Shown in pieces: positions 12,272 to 21,038 of a DNA stretch of 64,000 nt (the stretch's first letter is position 1; the number at the start of each line of letters is the position of its first letter). A program made the position numbers and the translations under genes. The notes under the pieces are model-generated. The model was given only the letters and a program-made list of their open reading frames with translations. It had not been told where the DNA came from and did not search any database. The DNA is taken from NCBI GenBank assembly GCA_963700895.1, contig CAVOZI010000012.1:62001-126000 (forward strand), read 5' to 3'. Origin of the DNA: Anderseniella sp963700895. Its GTDB lineage: Bacteria > Pseudomonadota > Alphaproteobacteria > Rhizobiales > Aestuariivirgaceae.

Positions 12272-12904
12272 TCAGTGTAGCGGAAACCGCGTTCGCGCCT
12301 CGTCGAAGTCGTATTTGAGCCCATACGGGCCCCATGCCACATAGGCCATGGAACTGTGCGAGCGGCTCAGGTCGAACTTGATGCCGCCCATGCTCTTTGC
12401 GCTGCCCGATGCCCCTTCGGCTTCATGGAATACCCAGCCGTTCGGCAACACCGTGAGAATGCGGTGTTCCTCGTCGGTAACCGGATTGCGGATGGGCTCG
12501 CTGCGGGCCCTCAGCAGGCCCGGTACGCCAATGTGGGCGGTGCGGCCCTTCACGTCGATGTCGAAATCAATCGGCGTGAAGACCGGATCGTGGTGATGCT
12601 CGACGATGATGCTGAAGATCTGGAACATGGTTCCGACCGGTTGATCCTCGCCGGTGAGAATGTAGAACAGCGCATCGCGTTGGGCATCCGTAAGGTCATC
12701 TTCGAGGATCGGCTGCATGTGACCCTCACCGTGATGGATGGCGCGCGGGAAGTGGAAGGTCGCCACCACCTTCTTGCCGTCGAGGTTGACGTCTTCCCAG
12801 TGTCCCTTGTCGATGATGAAGCCGACTGCGCCATTGCAGTGGCCGCGGGTGGGTTCGCCCATGGACTCGCAGGGGCAGCCAAGATCGCAGCTGCAGTATT
12901 CCAC
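12272..12904 (-). CDS. DUF1326 domain protein (second copy)
   Basis: A 210-residue DUF1326 protein starting on GTG at 12904 with GAAGGA 7 bases upstream; no ATG, GTG or TTG occurs further upstream in frame before a stop. It has the cysteine cluster CSCDLGCPCES near residues 4-14, GHWEDVNLDGKKV and PIRNPVTDEEH, all aligned with the other copy. It is histidine-rich in the middle (IVEHHHDPV). It is the first gene of the operon, so the promoter should lie in the 210-bp AT-richer gap before the cupin gene. An N-terminus a few residues longer from a non-standard start cannot be excluded. Confidence 0.85.
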   Translation of the reverse strand: MEYCSCDLGCPCESMGEPTRGHCNGAVGFIIDKGHWEDVNLDGKKVVATFHFPRAIHHGEGHMQPILEDDLTDAQRDALFYILTGEDQPVGTMFQIFSIIVEHHHDPVFTPIDFDIDVKGRTAHIGVPGLLRARSEPIRNPVTDEEHRILTVLPNGWVFHEAEGASGSAKSMGGIKFDLSRSHSSMAYVAWGPYGLKYDFDEARTRFPLH

Positions 12905-13115
12905 GTAGCGTCCTTCGATGGACCAGTCTTTTCCAGGCGTGTGCCGTCCCTCCCTTTCAGTTGGTTAGATCACCCCCCAAAAAATGTAGCCTCGAAATTC
13001 TCCATTCACTGCAGCTTGTGGATAAACACATTTGTATACGGATAATAATGCCGGTTTTTCGCTATTCTTTCAAGCAACCGCAGTGTGTGCTCGCAGGCTG
13101 ACTGTATTGCACCCG

Positions 13116-13571
13116 TCAGGTATCGGGAACGATATCGCACACCAGTGCAGTCGCCGACTTGTCTCCGCGATTAAAGAACCAGTGCGTGGTTTCCTCGTCT
13201 TCAAGAATGGCCGTGTTGTCCGTGGCCTTGAAGCCTGCCTCGCCCGAGGCGCGGCCCTCGATCCACTCGCCGTCAATAACCTTGACCAGGCCCGGGCGTT
13301 TTTCGTGGCTGTGCTTGGCGATCTGGCCGCCGGGTTCGATGGTGATGGCGCGCAGCTGGAGCTTGTGTCCTTCCAGCCCAAGGGTTGCCTTCATTGAGGT
13401 GGCGTCGATGACGCCGAGCGCCTCCACGGCGAGCCCCTTGTGCTCGGTGGGGGCAGGGGCTGCAGCGATGGCGGAATGCCCGGCCAATGCAATCAGACCT
13501 GCGCCGCAGGCCGTGCCAGCAACGAATGCGGCCGCGATCATCAGGCGTTTCGACGGTGTATGGGCTTGCAT
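13116..13571 (-). CDS. Exported cupin-domain protein
   Basis: A 151-residue protein with a signal peptide or N-terminal anchor (KRLMIAAAFVAGTACGAGLIALAGHSAIA) and a single cupin barrel: KLQLRAITIEPGGQIAKHSHEKRPGLVKVIDGEW carries the HxH-x-E metal-site pattern, and HWFFNRGD the second motif. The ATG at 13571 is preceded by GGAGGA; the longer frame to 13628 lacks such a site. Substrate unknown. It is transcribed toward the DUF1326 operon but separated from it by 210 bp, so it is probably a separate unit. Confidence 0.8.
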   Translation of the reverse strand: MQAHTPSKRLMIAAAFVAGTACGAGLIALAGHSAIAAAPAPTEHKGLAVEALGVIDATSMKATLGLEGHKLQLRAITIEPGGQIAKHSHEKRPGLVKVIDGEWIEGRASGEAGFKATDNTAILEDEETTHWFFNRGDKSATALVCDIVPDT

Positions 13572-13704
13572 GGGATCCTCCTCGGCTGGTGCAATTGGGT
13601 TAGTCCGTATGCTAGAGCGTCCGCCCACCAGAATGGATCACCCGGGCTTCCCAAATCAGCGCGTTTCTGATTCACTTTCTTGGCGATCTGCCGGGAGAGA
13701 GGGA

Positions 13705-13824
13705 GTGTCGGGACAGGCTGGTTTCTGGGACATCGATGAGCGGTATGAACGGCTCAGCAAGGCCGGTTATCCGCTCGAGAAGTTGAACGCGCTGGTAGCC
13801 GTAGGAATGCCGGAATTACCTTAA
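13705..13824 (+). mobile_element. IS5-family transposase relic (N-terminus only)
   Basis: The short frame begins VSGQAGFWDIDERYERLSKA and continues GYPLEKLNALV, which matches the conserved first 30 residues of a common alphaproteobacterial IS5-type transposase. Similarity then stops and the frame ends after GMPELP. A GAGAGGGA ribosome site precedes the GTG. The bases just before it (cgcgtttctgattcac) look like the remains of the insertion sequence's left end. Only the start of the element survives, next to a frameshifted LysR gene, so an old insertion followed by deletion is likely. Confidence 0.7.
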
Positions 13825-13845
13825 TGCCACAGTTTATGATCCAAC

Positions 13846-14822
13846 ATGATTGGCGGATGCTCTAAGCTTTCGGGGCGCACACGCTCAAACGAAGGTATTT
13901 CATTGGCTCTTGAAGGAAATTCATCCTGCACCAGACGGAGCATTCCGCCTTTGCCTGCCTTGCGGGCCTTCGAGGCGGCGGCGCGGCGGTTGAGTTTCAC
14001 GTCTGCGGCACAAGACCTTTGCCTCACGCCGTCCGCCATCAGCCATCAGGTCAAGTCGCTGGAAGGACTGTTGGGGACGTGCCTGTTCGAGCGCCTGCCG
14101 CAAGGACTTAAGCTTACGCAGGCGGGCAGGGCCTACCTCGAGGACCTGACGCCAATCCTGGATGCGCTTGACGCAAGCACGCGCCGCGCTTCCGCCACCG
14201 TGGCCGTCTCAGGGTTCTGTCCACCCCCGGTTTTGCCGCACGCTGGCTGGTGCCGCGCCTGCACAGGTATGGCAATCGCGACCAGATCGACATCTCGGTT
14301 TCGCAAGGCGCGCCGTGCATGGACTTCTCGCAGAACGCTGCAGACGTGGTCTTCCACTGGGGCGAGGCTCCGGTGGAAGGTGCGGTGGTTGAGCCGATGA
14401 TGGAGTCAGGCCGCTATCCGGTTGCCAAAAACGCGCTGGTTGAGCGTGAAAAGCTTCAGGCGCCGGGCGACCTGCTCGGTTCAACCTTGCTTCACGACGA
14501 GGTGGACGATGGCTGGGGAGAGTGGTTCAACAAGGCGGGCGTCACGCCAAACGAATTGCCGCAGGGCCCGCGTCTTGCCCACTGCGAGCTCACATTGACA
14601 GCGGCAGAGCAGGAGCAGGGGGTCGCGCTCGCCTATGACGCCATGGCCCGCAATACCCTGGAAACAGGCCGGCTGGTGCGGCTGTTCGATGTCGAAACTC
14701 CGGCCCGCACGATCTACTCCTTTGCTTGTTCGGCAAACCGGAGGCGCTGTCCGGACATTGGGCGGTTGCGGCAATGGCTGTTCGACGAAGTGGCGGCGCA
14801 AGGCTTGCTGAGCGCAGGCTGA
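13846..14822 (+). pseudogene. LysR-family regulator with a frameshift
   Basis: The first part (frame of 13846) encodes a LysR DNA-binding domain: PPLPALRAFEAAARRLSFTS followed by CLTPSAISHQVKSLE. Near 14208 the frame breaks. The continuation VLSTPGFAARWLVPRLHRY and the GcvA-like effector domain to 14822 lie in another frame, consistent with loss of one base in the run GTCTCAGGGTTC. Joined, the product would be about 325 residues, normal for a LysR protein. The N-terminal 35 residues are unusual, so the true start is uncertain. Adjacent to the IS5 relic. A sequencing error remains possible because there is only one lesion. Confidence 0.78.
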
Positions 14823-14915
14823 CCCGGGCATTGCGCATTCGCCCTTGCCGCCAGCGCACCCTCGCGCTACCTAGACTTCCAATTCAACTCAATCGAGATT
14901 CAGGGCCTTCATCCA

Positions 14916-16397
14916 ATGACGTTCTGCGCGCGCGTTGCCGACAAATCCGACTGGATCGAGGGGGGCACAGGCCCCTGGGAAATCATCATCGGGCTGGAAG
15001 TCCACGCCCAGGTTTCGTCGAAATCGAAGTTGTTTTCCGGAGCCTCTGCAGAATATGGCGGCGCGCCGAACGACCACGTTTCGCTGGTCGATGCGGCCAT
15101 GCCGGGCATGCTGCCTGTCATCAACCGGTTCTGCGTAGAGCAGGCGGTGCGTACCGGCCTCGGCCTGAACGCGAAGATCAACGAATACTCGGTGTTCGAC
15201 CGCAAGAACTACTTCTATCCGGACCTGCCGCAAGGCTACCAGATATCGCAGTACAAGCAGCCCGTGGTAGGCGAGGGTGAAGTGCTGCTGGACATGGGCG
15301 AACGCGGCCAGGTGACCGTCGGCATCGAGCGGCTGCATCTTGAGCAGGACGCCGGCAAGTCGATCCATGACCAGCACCCGACGATGTCGCTCGTCGACCT
15401 CAACCGCTCCGGCGTGGCGCTGATGGAGATCGTGTCGAAGCCCGACATGCGCTCGGCGGAAGAGGCCAAGGCCTATGTGTCGAAGCTGCGCACCATCATG
15501 CGCTATCTCGGCACCTGCGACGGCAATATGGAAGAGGGCAGTCTTCGGGCCGACGTCAACGTTTCGGTGCGCAAGCCGGGCGGTGAGCCGGGCACGCGCT
15601 GCGAGATCAAGAACGTCAATTCCATGCGTTTCATGGGCCAGGCCATCGAGTATGAAGCCCGCCGCCAGATCGACATTCTCGAAGACGGCGGCAAGATTGA
15701 CCAGGAAACCCGTTTGTTCGACCCGCGCAAGGGCGAGACGCGCTCCATGCGTTCCAAGGAAGAGGCGCACGACTACCGCTACTTCCCCGACCCGGACCTG
15801 CTGCCGCTGGAGATCGAAACGGCCTGGATCGAGGAGATCAAGGCGTCACTTCCCGAGTTGCCGGACGAGAAGAAGGCGCGGCTGGTGAAGGATTTCGGCC
15901 TGACGCCCTATGATGCCGAAGTGCTGATCATGGACCGCGAGTCGGCGGCGTATTTCGAGAACGTTGCCAGGGGCCGCGATGGCAAGACGGCCGCCAACTG
16001 GGTGATCAACGAACTGTTCGGCCGCCTCAACAAGGAAGGCAAGGACATCGGCGATAGCCCGATTTCCGCTGACCAGCTTGGTGGCATCATCGACATGATC
16101 GCCGACGGCACCATTTCCGGCAAGATCGCCAAGGACGTGTTCGAGATTGCCTGGAGCGAAGGCGGCGATCCGAAGCAGATCGTGGAATCGCGCGGCCTGA
16201 AGCAGGTGACCGACACCGGCGCCATCGAGGCGGCGGTCGACGAGGTGATTGCCGCAAACCCCGACAAGGTGGTCCAGGCTATCGAGAAGCCGGCGCTGGC
16301 CGGCTGGTTCGTCGGGCAGGTGATGAAGGTGACCGGCGGCAAGGCCAACCCGCAGGCAGTGAATGCACTGGTCAAACAGAAGCTTGGCGTCGAATAG
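14916..16397 (+). CDS. gatB: GatB, aspartyl/glutamyl-tRNA amidotransferase subunit B
   Basis: A 493-residue GatB. With GatA and GatC it converts Glu-tRNA(Gln) and/or Asp-tRNA(Asn) to the amide forms, the kinase and transfer steps running in GatB. IIIGLEVHAQVSSKSKLFS near residue 24 and DRKNYFYPDLPQGYQISQY are signature segments, followed by VDLNRSGVALMEIVSKPD and the helical YqeY-like tail that binds tRNA (SADQLGGIIDMI ... KANPQAVNALV). Length is normal. gatA and gatC are not in the window. The GNAT gene follows 2 bp after the stop and is likely co-transcribed. Confidence 0.97.
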   Translation: MTFCARVADKSDWIEGGTGPWEIIIGLEVHAQVSSKSKLFSGASAEYGGAPNDHVSLVDAAMPGMLPVINRFCVEQAVRTGLGLNAKINEYSVFDRKNYFYPDLPQGYQISQYKQPVVGEGEVLLDMGERGQVTVGIERLHLEQDAGKSIHDQHPTMSLVDLNRSGVALMEIVSKPDMRSAEEAKAYVSKLRTIMRYLGTCDGNMEEGSLRADVNVSVRKPGGEPGTRCEIKNVNSMRFMGQAIEYEARRQIDILEDGGKIDQETRLFDPRKGETRSMRSKEEAHDYRYFPDPDLLPLEIETAWIEEIKASLPELPDEKKARLVKDFGLTPYDAEVLIMDRESAAYFENVARGRDGKTAANWVINELFGRLNKEGKDIGDSPISADQLGGIIDMIADGTISGKIAKDVFEIAWSEGGDPKQIVESRGLKQVTDTGAIEAAVDEVIAANPDKVVQAIEKPALAGWFVGQVMKVTGGKANPQAVNALVKQKLGVE

Positions 16398-16399
16398 GG

Positions 16400-16894
16400 A
16401 TGTTCTTCATCCGCACTGCCACGGCTGCCGATGCCGGCGCGATCCGGGAGTTGCTGGTTGCCAGCTGGCGCAAGACCTACGTGCCGTTGCACGGCGCTGA
16501 AAGGGTCGAGCCGGTGATTGCGCGCTGGCACTCACTGGAGGCGGTGAAAGCAAACATTGCCGCTCGGCAAGGCGAGATGCTGGTGGCGGACAATGGTGCC
16601 GAACTCGGCGGAATGGCCTTCGCCACAATGAGCGATGACCGCAAGTCGGTGCAGCTCAGGCAGCTCTACGTGCACCCCGCCCAAGTGCGCAAGGGCATCG
16701 GCCGTGAGCTGTTTGCCGAGATAGAGACGTGTTTTCCGGGCGCCGAATCCCTCGAACTCGAAGTAGACCGGAAGAATGGCGCCGCAATCGCGTTCTATGC
16801 CGCGCACGGCATGGAAATTTGCGGCGAGACGGGCTGCTGCGGCGGGGACAGCGATATCCCTGCATTCCTCATGAGCAAGCCGCTGGCCGGTTGA
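16400..16894 (+). CDS. GNAT-family N-acetyltransferase
   Basis: A 164-residue GCN5-related acetyltransferase. The acetyl-CoA site is visible as LRQLYVHPAQVRKGIGRELF (about residues 90-109), matching the Q/RxxGxG/A motif, followed by LELEVDRKNGAAIAFYAAHGMEI, the usual beta-5/alpha-4 segment. The acceptor substrate is unknown. It starts 2 bp after gatB. Confidence 0.88.
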   Translation: MFFIRTATAADAGAIRELLVASWRKTYVPLHGAERVEPVIARWHSLEAVKANIAARQGEMLVADNGAELGGMAFATMSDDRKSVQLRQLYVHPAQVRKGIGRELFAEIETCFPGAESLELEVDRKNGAAIAFYAAHGMEICGETGCCGGDSDIPAFLMSKPLAG

Positions 16895-16925
16895 TCGTGA
16901 TGGCCGGTGAGGGGGAATAGGGGCC

Positions 16926-17930
16926 GTGCTGCCAAAATCGGAGAGCCCGGGGCGCATTTTGTGTCTGCTTGGCATGTGCCTCGCCTTTGCCGGCATCGGC
17001 ACGGGTCATCTGAGCCAGTATTTCATCGTCTTTGACGTTTTCAGCCACTTCACGCTGCATTTCGCCATTGCTGCAATTGCCTGTGGCTGGGCGTTCCTGA
17101 TGCCGAGGCACCGGCTGGTCTCGGCCGTGGCAATGATGCTCGCCGGCATGCTGGCAATCGGCCTGAGGCCAAATCTGGAGGAGCGCGTCTTGCCGCCCCG
17201 CAACGGGGTGGAGGCCCCTGATGGCTACCGCGAACTGCGGGTAATGTCGTTCAATGCATGGCTGATGAATTGCGACTCGGAGGCGATCAGGACGCAGATC
17301 GAACTTCAGGATCCGGACGTGGTGTTCATCGCCGAGGTCAACCGGCTGACGCTTGCGATGGCGCGCTGCCTCAATGCAGAGTATCCGTACCAGTATCCAA
17401 GCCTGGTGCCGCGCGGTTTCCGCTTGTGGATCATGTCGCGCTATCCGTTGCGCGAGGTGGTGGCGCGGGGCCCGTGGCTGGGGCCGGTGTTCCTGCGTGC
17501 CTCGCTCGGGCCGCAGTGGGGCAACCTCACTCTTCTGGGTACCCACACGATCCGGCCGCCCGCCGTCAATGCGCAGTGGAAGCAGATAAATGCGCTTGCC
17601 GAGTATGTTCGCGACATACCGGAGCCGAGGCTGTTGATGGGCGATTTCAATGCAACGCTATACTCAAGGATGACCCGGCAGTTTGCTGCAATCACCGGCC
17701 TGACCCGGCGGTCACAGTTGCCTACCTGGCCATCAAACAGCTGGCGCTTGCCGCAAATCGCCATTGATCACATGTTTGCCGATGATAGCCTGCTGTTTCC
17801 GCAGGGCGTGCAGGTGGGACATGCCGCAGGCTCTGACCATCTTCCCATCGTGGCCCGGATACTGGTGCCGGTGCCGGGCAGGTCCGCAGGCTTGCAGCAG
17901 CAGGAGCAGGAGCAGGAGACAGCCCGGTGA
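16926..17930 (+). CDS. Endonuclease/exonuclease/phosphatase family membrane protein
   Basis: A 334-residue protein starting on GTG 16926 after a GGGGAATAGGGG purine stretch. Residues 10-85 form about three membrane segments; the rest is a soluble endonuclease/exonuclease/phosphatase domain with VMSFNAWL near residue 104, FIAEVN, the MGDFNAT motif and a C-terminal SDHLPIVARI containing the catalytic Asp-His. Such proteins act on DNA, inositol phosphates or phospholipids; which of these cannot be told here. The stop overlaps the GST start (GTGA). Confidence 0.85.
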   Translation: MLPKSESPGRILCLLGMCLAFAGIGTGHLSQYFIVFDVFSHFTLHFAIAAIACGWAFLMPRHRLVSAVAMMLAGMLAIGLRPNLEERVLPPRNGVEAPDGYRELRVMSFNAWLMNCDSEAIRTQIELQDPDVVFIAEVNRLTLAMARCLNAEYPYQYPSLVPRGFRLWIMSRYPLREVVARGPWLGPVFLRASLGPQWGNLTLLGTHTIRPPAVNAQWKQINALAEYVRDIPEPRLLMGDFNATLYSRMTRQFAAITGLTRRSQLPTWPSNSWRLPQIAIDHMFADDSLLFPQGVQVGHAAGSDHLPIVARILVPVPGRSAGLQQQEQEQETAR

Positions 17931-18634
17931 GCGCCAGACCGATAGAACTGTACTACTGGCCCACGCCGAATGGCTGGAAGATCACCATCATGCTGGAGGA
18001 ATGCGGCCTGCCGTACGAGGTCCGCTATGTCGACATTCTGAAAGGTGAACAGTTTGATCCGGCATTTCTGGAAATTGCGCCAAACAACCGTATGCCGGCC
18101 ATCGTCGATCCGGACGGACCGGGGGCGGACTCCATATCGGTTTTCGAGTCAGGTGCGATCCTGCAATACCTGGGCCGCAAGACGGGGAAGTTCTACCCTC
18201 AAGTCGAGCGAGCGCGGACGAAGGTCGACGAATGGCTGTTCTGGCAGATGGGTGGCCTGGGGCCCATGTGCGGGCAGGCGCATCACTTCCGCTTCTATGC
18301 GCGAGAGGAAATTCCCTATGCCATCGAGCGCTATACCAATGAGGTGGCGCGGCTGTATGGCGTGATGAACCGGCAGCTGGAGCGGCACGAATACCTGGCC
18401 GGTGAATACTCCATCGCCGATATGGCCTGTATCGGCTGGATCAGGCCGCACAAGCGCCAGGGCCAGAACCTCGACGACTTTCCGCATCTGAAGCGCTGGT
18501 TTGAGGCAGTGATGGCGCGGCCTGCCGTTGGTCGCGGCATGGCGGTGGGCGAGGACCGCCGGGGGCGGCCGGAGGACCTCAAATCCAATGACAGCGCCCA
18601 TGCGATCCTGTTCGGCAAGGGGCAGGGCGCCTGA
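17927..18634 (+). CDS. Glutathione S-transferase family protein (Nu-class-like)
   Basis: A 235-residue protein with an N-terminal thioredoxin fold (IELYYWPTPNGWKITIMLEE) and an all-helical C-terminal domain. PNGWKITIMLEE, NNRMPAIVD and ESGAILQYLGRKTGKFYP are characteristic of the YfcG/YghU (Nu) class, whose members bind glutathione and often have disulfide reductase activity. It starts on a GTG overlapping the previous stop by four bases and is probably in the same transcript as the two genes upstream. Confidence 0.9.
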   Translation: MSARPIELYYWPTPNGWKITIMLEECGLPYEVRYVDILKGEQFDPAFLEIAPNNRMPAIVDPDGPGADSISVFESGAILQYLGRKTGKFYPQVERARTKVDEWLFWQMGGLGPMCGQAHHFRFYAREEIPYAIERYTNEVARLYGVMNRQLERHEYLAGEYSIADMACIGWIRPHKRQGQNLDDFPHLKRWFEAVMARPAVGRGMAVGEDRRGRPEDLKSNDSAHAILFGKGQGA

Positions 18635-18909
18635 GCGAGCCTGCCGGACCTTAACGGGCCGCCGCGCAGTCTACCGTTCGCCATGGTTAACGAATGCTTG
18701 CTGCCAGCCTGCCGGAAGGATTGCCTGCAATGGCAATTAATCAATACAATTCAGATTGTTGATGCTTGCTCTTCCAGTGCGGGGCCGGGTTGTGCTGCTG
18801 GATCGTAAAGGGTTTGTTCACCATCCTGCTTAACCGCGTCTGATAACGGCTGTGGCATGGTTAGTGCCAGGTTAGTGAGTTGTTCGAGTACCGGGAGGGC
18901 CGTTGCCCC

Positions 18910-19192
18910 ATGAGTAACATTATCGACCTTGCGGATTATCGCGACGTGACGCCCCGCGAAGACGAGATTCTGCCTGCCGGAGGACGGGTTCGTGCTTCGT
19001 GGTCTTCACATGATCGAGCTGGGTGGTCTAGTGGAAGCCCACAAATGGCTATCGCTGGCAGCCCTTCGGGGCAGCGCGCGGGCGCGGGTGGAGCGGATCA
19101 AGCTGACCCGCCGGATGAGCAGCGCCGACGTGGCGGCTGCCCAGCAGGCCATGGCGCTGTACCTGCGCGCGACACGGCGCGCCGCCGGCTGA
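18910..19192 (+). pseudogene. Small SEL1-like repeat protein with a frameshift
   Basis: An ATG at 18910 after GGGAGGG begins MSNIIDLADYRDVTPREDE, a typical opening of small rhizobial SEL1-like proteins. The expected helical repeat (FVLRGLHMIELGGLVEAHKW followed by LSLAALRGSARAR) and the tail to RRAAG are in another frame from about 18985 on. Joined, the product would be about 93 residues, a normal size for the family. One shift near 18984 separates the two halves, so this is either a recent pseudogene or a sequence error. A strong terminator follows at 19223. Confidence 0.6.
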
Positions 19193-19222
19193 CCCAGGCG
19201 TCCAGCTGCTTTCAGACAACAC

Positions 19223-19248
19223 AAAGGCGGCCCGCAGAGGCCGCCTTT
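19223..19248. terminator. Rho-independent, probably bidirectional terminator
   Basis: A perfect 10-bp stem AAAGGCGGCC / GGCCGCCTTT with a 6-base loop, followed by a T run on the plus strand and preceded by As, so it can serve both directions. It sits between the convergent genes ending at 19192 (+) and 19280 (-). Confidence 0.85.
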
Positions 19249-19279
19249 TGCATGATCGAACCGGTCAGGCTGGGAGCTT

Positions 19280-19585
19280 TCAGTAATCCGGCGCCAGCTG
19301 CGGCTCACCGCCCAGGTAGGTGCCATGGGTAGAGTTCACCCAGCTGTCCCAATAGGCGCGGTCCCGGCGGGACTTGTAAATCTCGGTTTCAATCTGGTCG
19401 GCGCGGTTGTTGATCTGGTCCTCGTAGGAGTTCAGCGTTGGCAACTGGCTGTTGGAGCTGTCGTGGCTGTGGCCCTTTGGAACATAGCGCGAGCCGATCG
19501 AATCAATTGCCTGCGCATGTACCGATACCACCGGAACGATGGCGATGGCGGCGCCGATAAGTGCGGCCTTCAGGATGCTGGTCAT
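19280..19585 (-). CDS. Small exported protein of unknown function
   Basis: A 101-residue product. MTSILKAALIGAAIAIVPVVSVHAQA is a clear signal peptide with an AxA-type cleavage site. The mature part is hydrophilic, rich in Asn, Ser and charged residues (SSNSQLPTLNSYEDQINNRADQIETE), with no cysteine and no recognised domain. An AAGGCAG lies about 6 bases before the start. It sits alone between the terminator and tRNA-Ser. Confidence 0.65.
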   Translation of the reverse strand: MTSILKAALIGAAIAIVPVVSVHAQAIDSIGSRYVPKGHSHDSSNSQLPTLNSYEDQINNRADQIETEIYKSRRDRAYWDSWVNSTHGTYLGGEPQLAPDY

Positions 19586-19758
19586 TGTAACTGCCTTGTT
19601 GCGGGCCGCCTACTGGCGGCCAAGCCGTCCGTGTTGTTCGCATGCTTACACGTATTTGTGCTGGGTTACACCTAACAAATACACAATAGCCGCGCCAAGT
19701 TGAAAACGCAGGGTTGAAACCGGCTGCATTCCCATGCATACAGCGACGATTGGCGTGA

Positions 19759-19849
19759 GGAGAGGTGGCCGAGTGGTCGAAGGCGCTCCCCTGCTAAGGG
19801 AGTATACGTCAAAAGCGTATCGTGGGTTCGAATCCCATCCTCTCCGCCA
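19759..19849 (+). tRNA. tRNA-Ser (anticodon GCT), CCA encoded
   Basis: The acceptor stem GGAGAGG pairs with CCTCTCC, followed by discriminator G and encoded CCA (19847-19849). The anticodon stem CTCCC...GGGAG frames GCT at 19793-19795. A long variable arm (TATACGTCAAAAGCGTAT) and GGTTCGAATCCC T-loop complete a class II serine tRNA. Its last 15 bases are repeated at 27837-27851, marking it as the integration site of the island. Confidence 0.97.
19835..19849 (+). repeat. attL of the tRNA-Ser island
   Basis: CCATCCTCTCCGCCA, the last 15 bases of tRNA-Ser including CCA, identical to 27837-27851. Confidence 0.88.
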
Positions 19850-20187
19850 AATCATTGAAATTAAAAATAAAAATTGTTTGGCAATGGGTTGCTGATTGCC
19901 CTTTTATGCGCGCCATGATTGTTGGTTCCAAAGAGGTTCCAAGTTCTTGCGCGGAATCAGACAATAGCCGCCCGTGCAGAGAACGCGTGGACGGCTTACT
20001 TCACAGCTTCGACCAGTGCTGCAAGGGGCTTCATCAAAGAAACGATCTCTCGTTCTAGGCGGGTACGATTGCTGCAAAACGTCTCTTGGTCATTCGCCAC
20101 CGTTTGGTGAAGGGTGCTTCAATTTCGGCTTCTTCCAAGTATCGGGAGAGGTGGTTCGGTTTGTTTGAACAGGTTCCGGGCGTTTTC
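19850..20187. other. Non-coding left arm of the island
   Basis: 338 bases between attL and the IS3 element. No convincing gene is seen. On the minus strand one frame reads LEREIVSLMKPLAALVEAVK before a stop, which may be the remnant of a phage-type gene cut by the insertion sequence, but I cannot name the family. The first 40 bases are AT-rich. Confidence 0.4.
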
Positions 20188-20207
20188 TAAGTGGATTTCC
20201 GCCTCGG

Positions 20208-21038
20208 TTATGCCGCCGCCGCTTCGGGCATCGGCTGGATGAAGTAGGCCTGATCGGGGGTTTTCCCGTCAAGCGATGAATGCGGCCGTCGGCTGTTGTA
20301 GAAGCTCAGGTACCGGCCGATCCCAGCCCTGGCCTCGGACACGCTGGCATAGGCGCGCAGGTAGACTTCCTCGTATTTGATGGTCCGCCACAGGCGCTCG
20401 ACAAAGACGTTGTCCCGCCATGCGCCCTTACCATCCATACTGATCTTGATCTCACGAGCCGCCAGCACCTTGATGAACTCGGTCGAGGTGAACTGGCTAC
20501 CCTGATCCGTGTTGAAGATTTCGGGGTTGCCATGTTTCGCCAGCGCTTCCTCCACAGCTTCTATACAAAAATCCGCCTCCAGCGTGATCGACACCCGCCA
20601 GGCCAGGACGCGCCGCGTGAGCCAGTCCAGAACGGCCGCCAGATAGATGAACCCGCGCGCCATCGGAATGTAGGTGATGTCCATCGCCCAGACCTGGTTG
20701 GGCCGGGTGATGGGCAGCTTCCGCAGCAGATATGGGTAGATCTTGTGCCCAGGCGCCGGCTTCGAGGTGTTGGGCTTGCGGTACAGGGCTTCGATGCCCA
20801 TGCGCTTCATCAGCGTGGCAACGTGCAGCCGCCCAACCTTGAAGCCTTCCTGGACCAGCAGCCCCTGCAGCATCCGGCTGCCCGCGAACGGGAATTCCAT
20901 ATGCAGCTTATCGATCCGGTGCATCAGCTTCAGATCGGCGTCCGACACCGGGCGCGGCTTGTAGTAGACACTGCCCCGGCTGATCCCCAGCACGATGGCC
21001 TGACGGCTGACGCTGAGCTTCGCGGTGGGATCGATCAT
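20208..21038 (-). CDS. IS3-family transposase orfB (DDE integrase core)
   Basis: A 276-residue catalytic half. An HTH_21-type segment (MHRIDKLHMEFPFAGSRMLQ) precedes the rve integrase core: the first catalytic Asp is in WAMDITYIPM, the second in FNTDQGSQFTS, and the Glu about 35 residues later in DNVFVERLWRTIKYEEVYL. The C-terminus has the usual YNSRRPHSSLDGKTPDQAY. Its ATG overlaps the orfA stop in ATGA, and an A5G run lies just before, suited to re-initiation or -1 frameshifting to give an OrfAB fusion. Confidence 0.93.
   Translation of the reverse strand: MIDPTAKLSVSRQAIVLGISRGSVYYKPRPVSDADLKLMHRIDKLHMEFPFAGSRMLQGLLVQEGFKVGRLHVATLMKRMGIEALYRKPNTSKPAPGHKIYPYLLRKLPITRPNQVWAMDITYIPMARGFIYLAAVLDWLTRRVLAWRVSITLEADFCIEAVEEALAKHGNPEIFNTDQGSQFTSTEFIKVLAAREIKISMDGKGAWRDNVFVERLWRTIKYEEVYLRAYASVSEARAGIGRYLSFYNSRRPHSSLDGKTPDQAYFIQPMPEAAAA

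Noticed and set aside
13159..13824. A 221-residue plus-strand frame opposite the cupin gene.
   Set aside because: Only its last 40 residues match anything (the IS5 transposase start). The rest is antisense to an intact signal-peptide/cupin gene.
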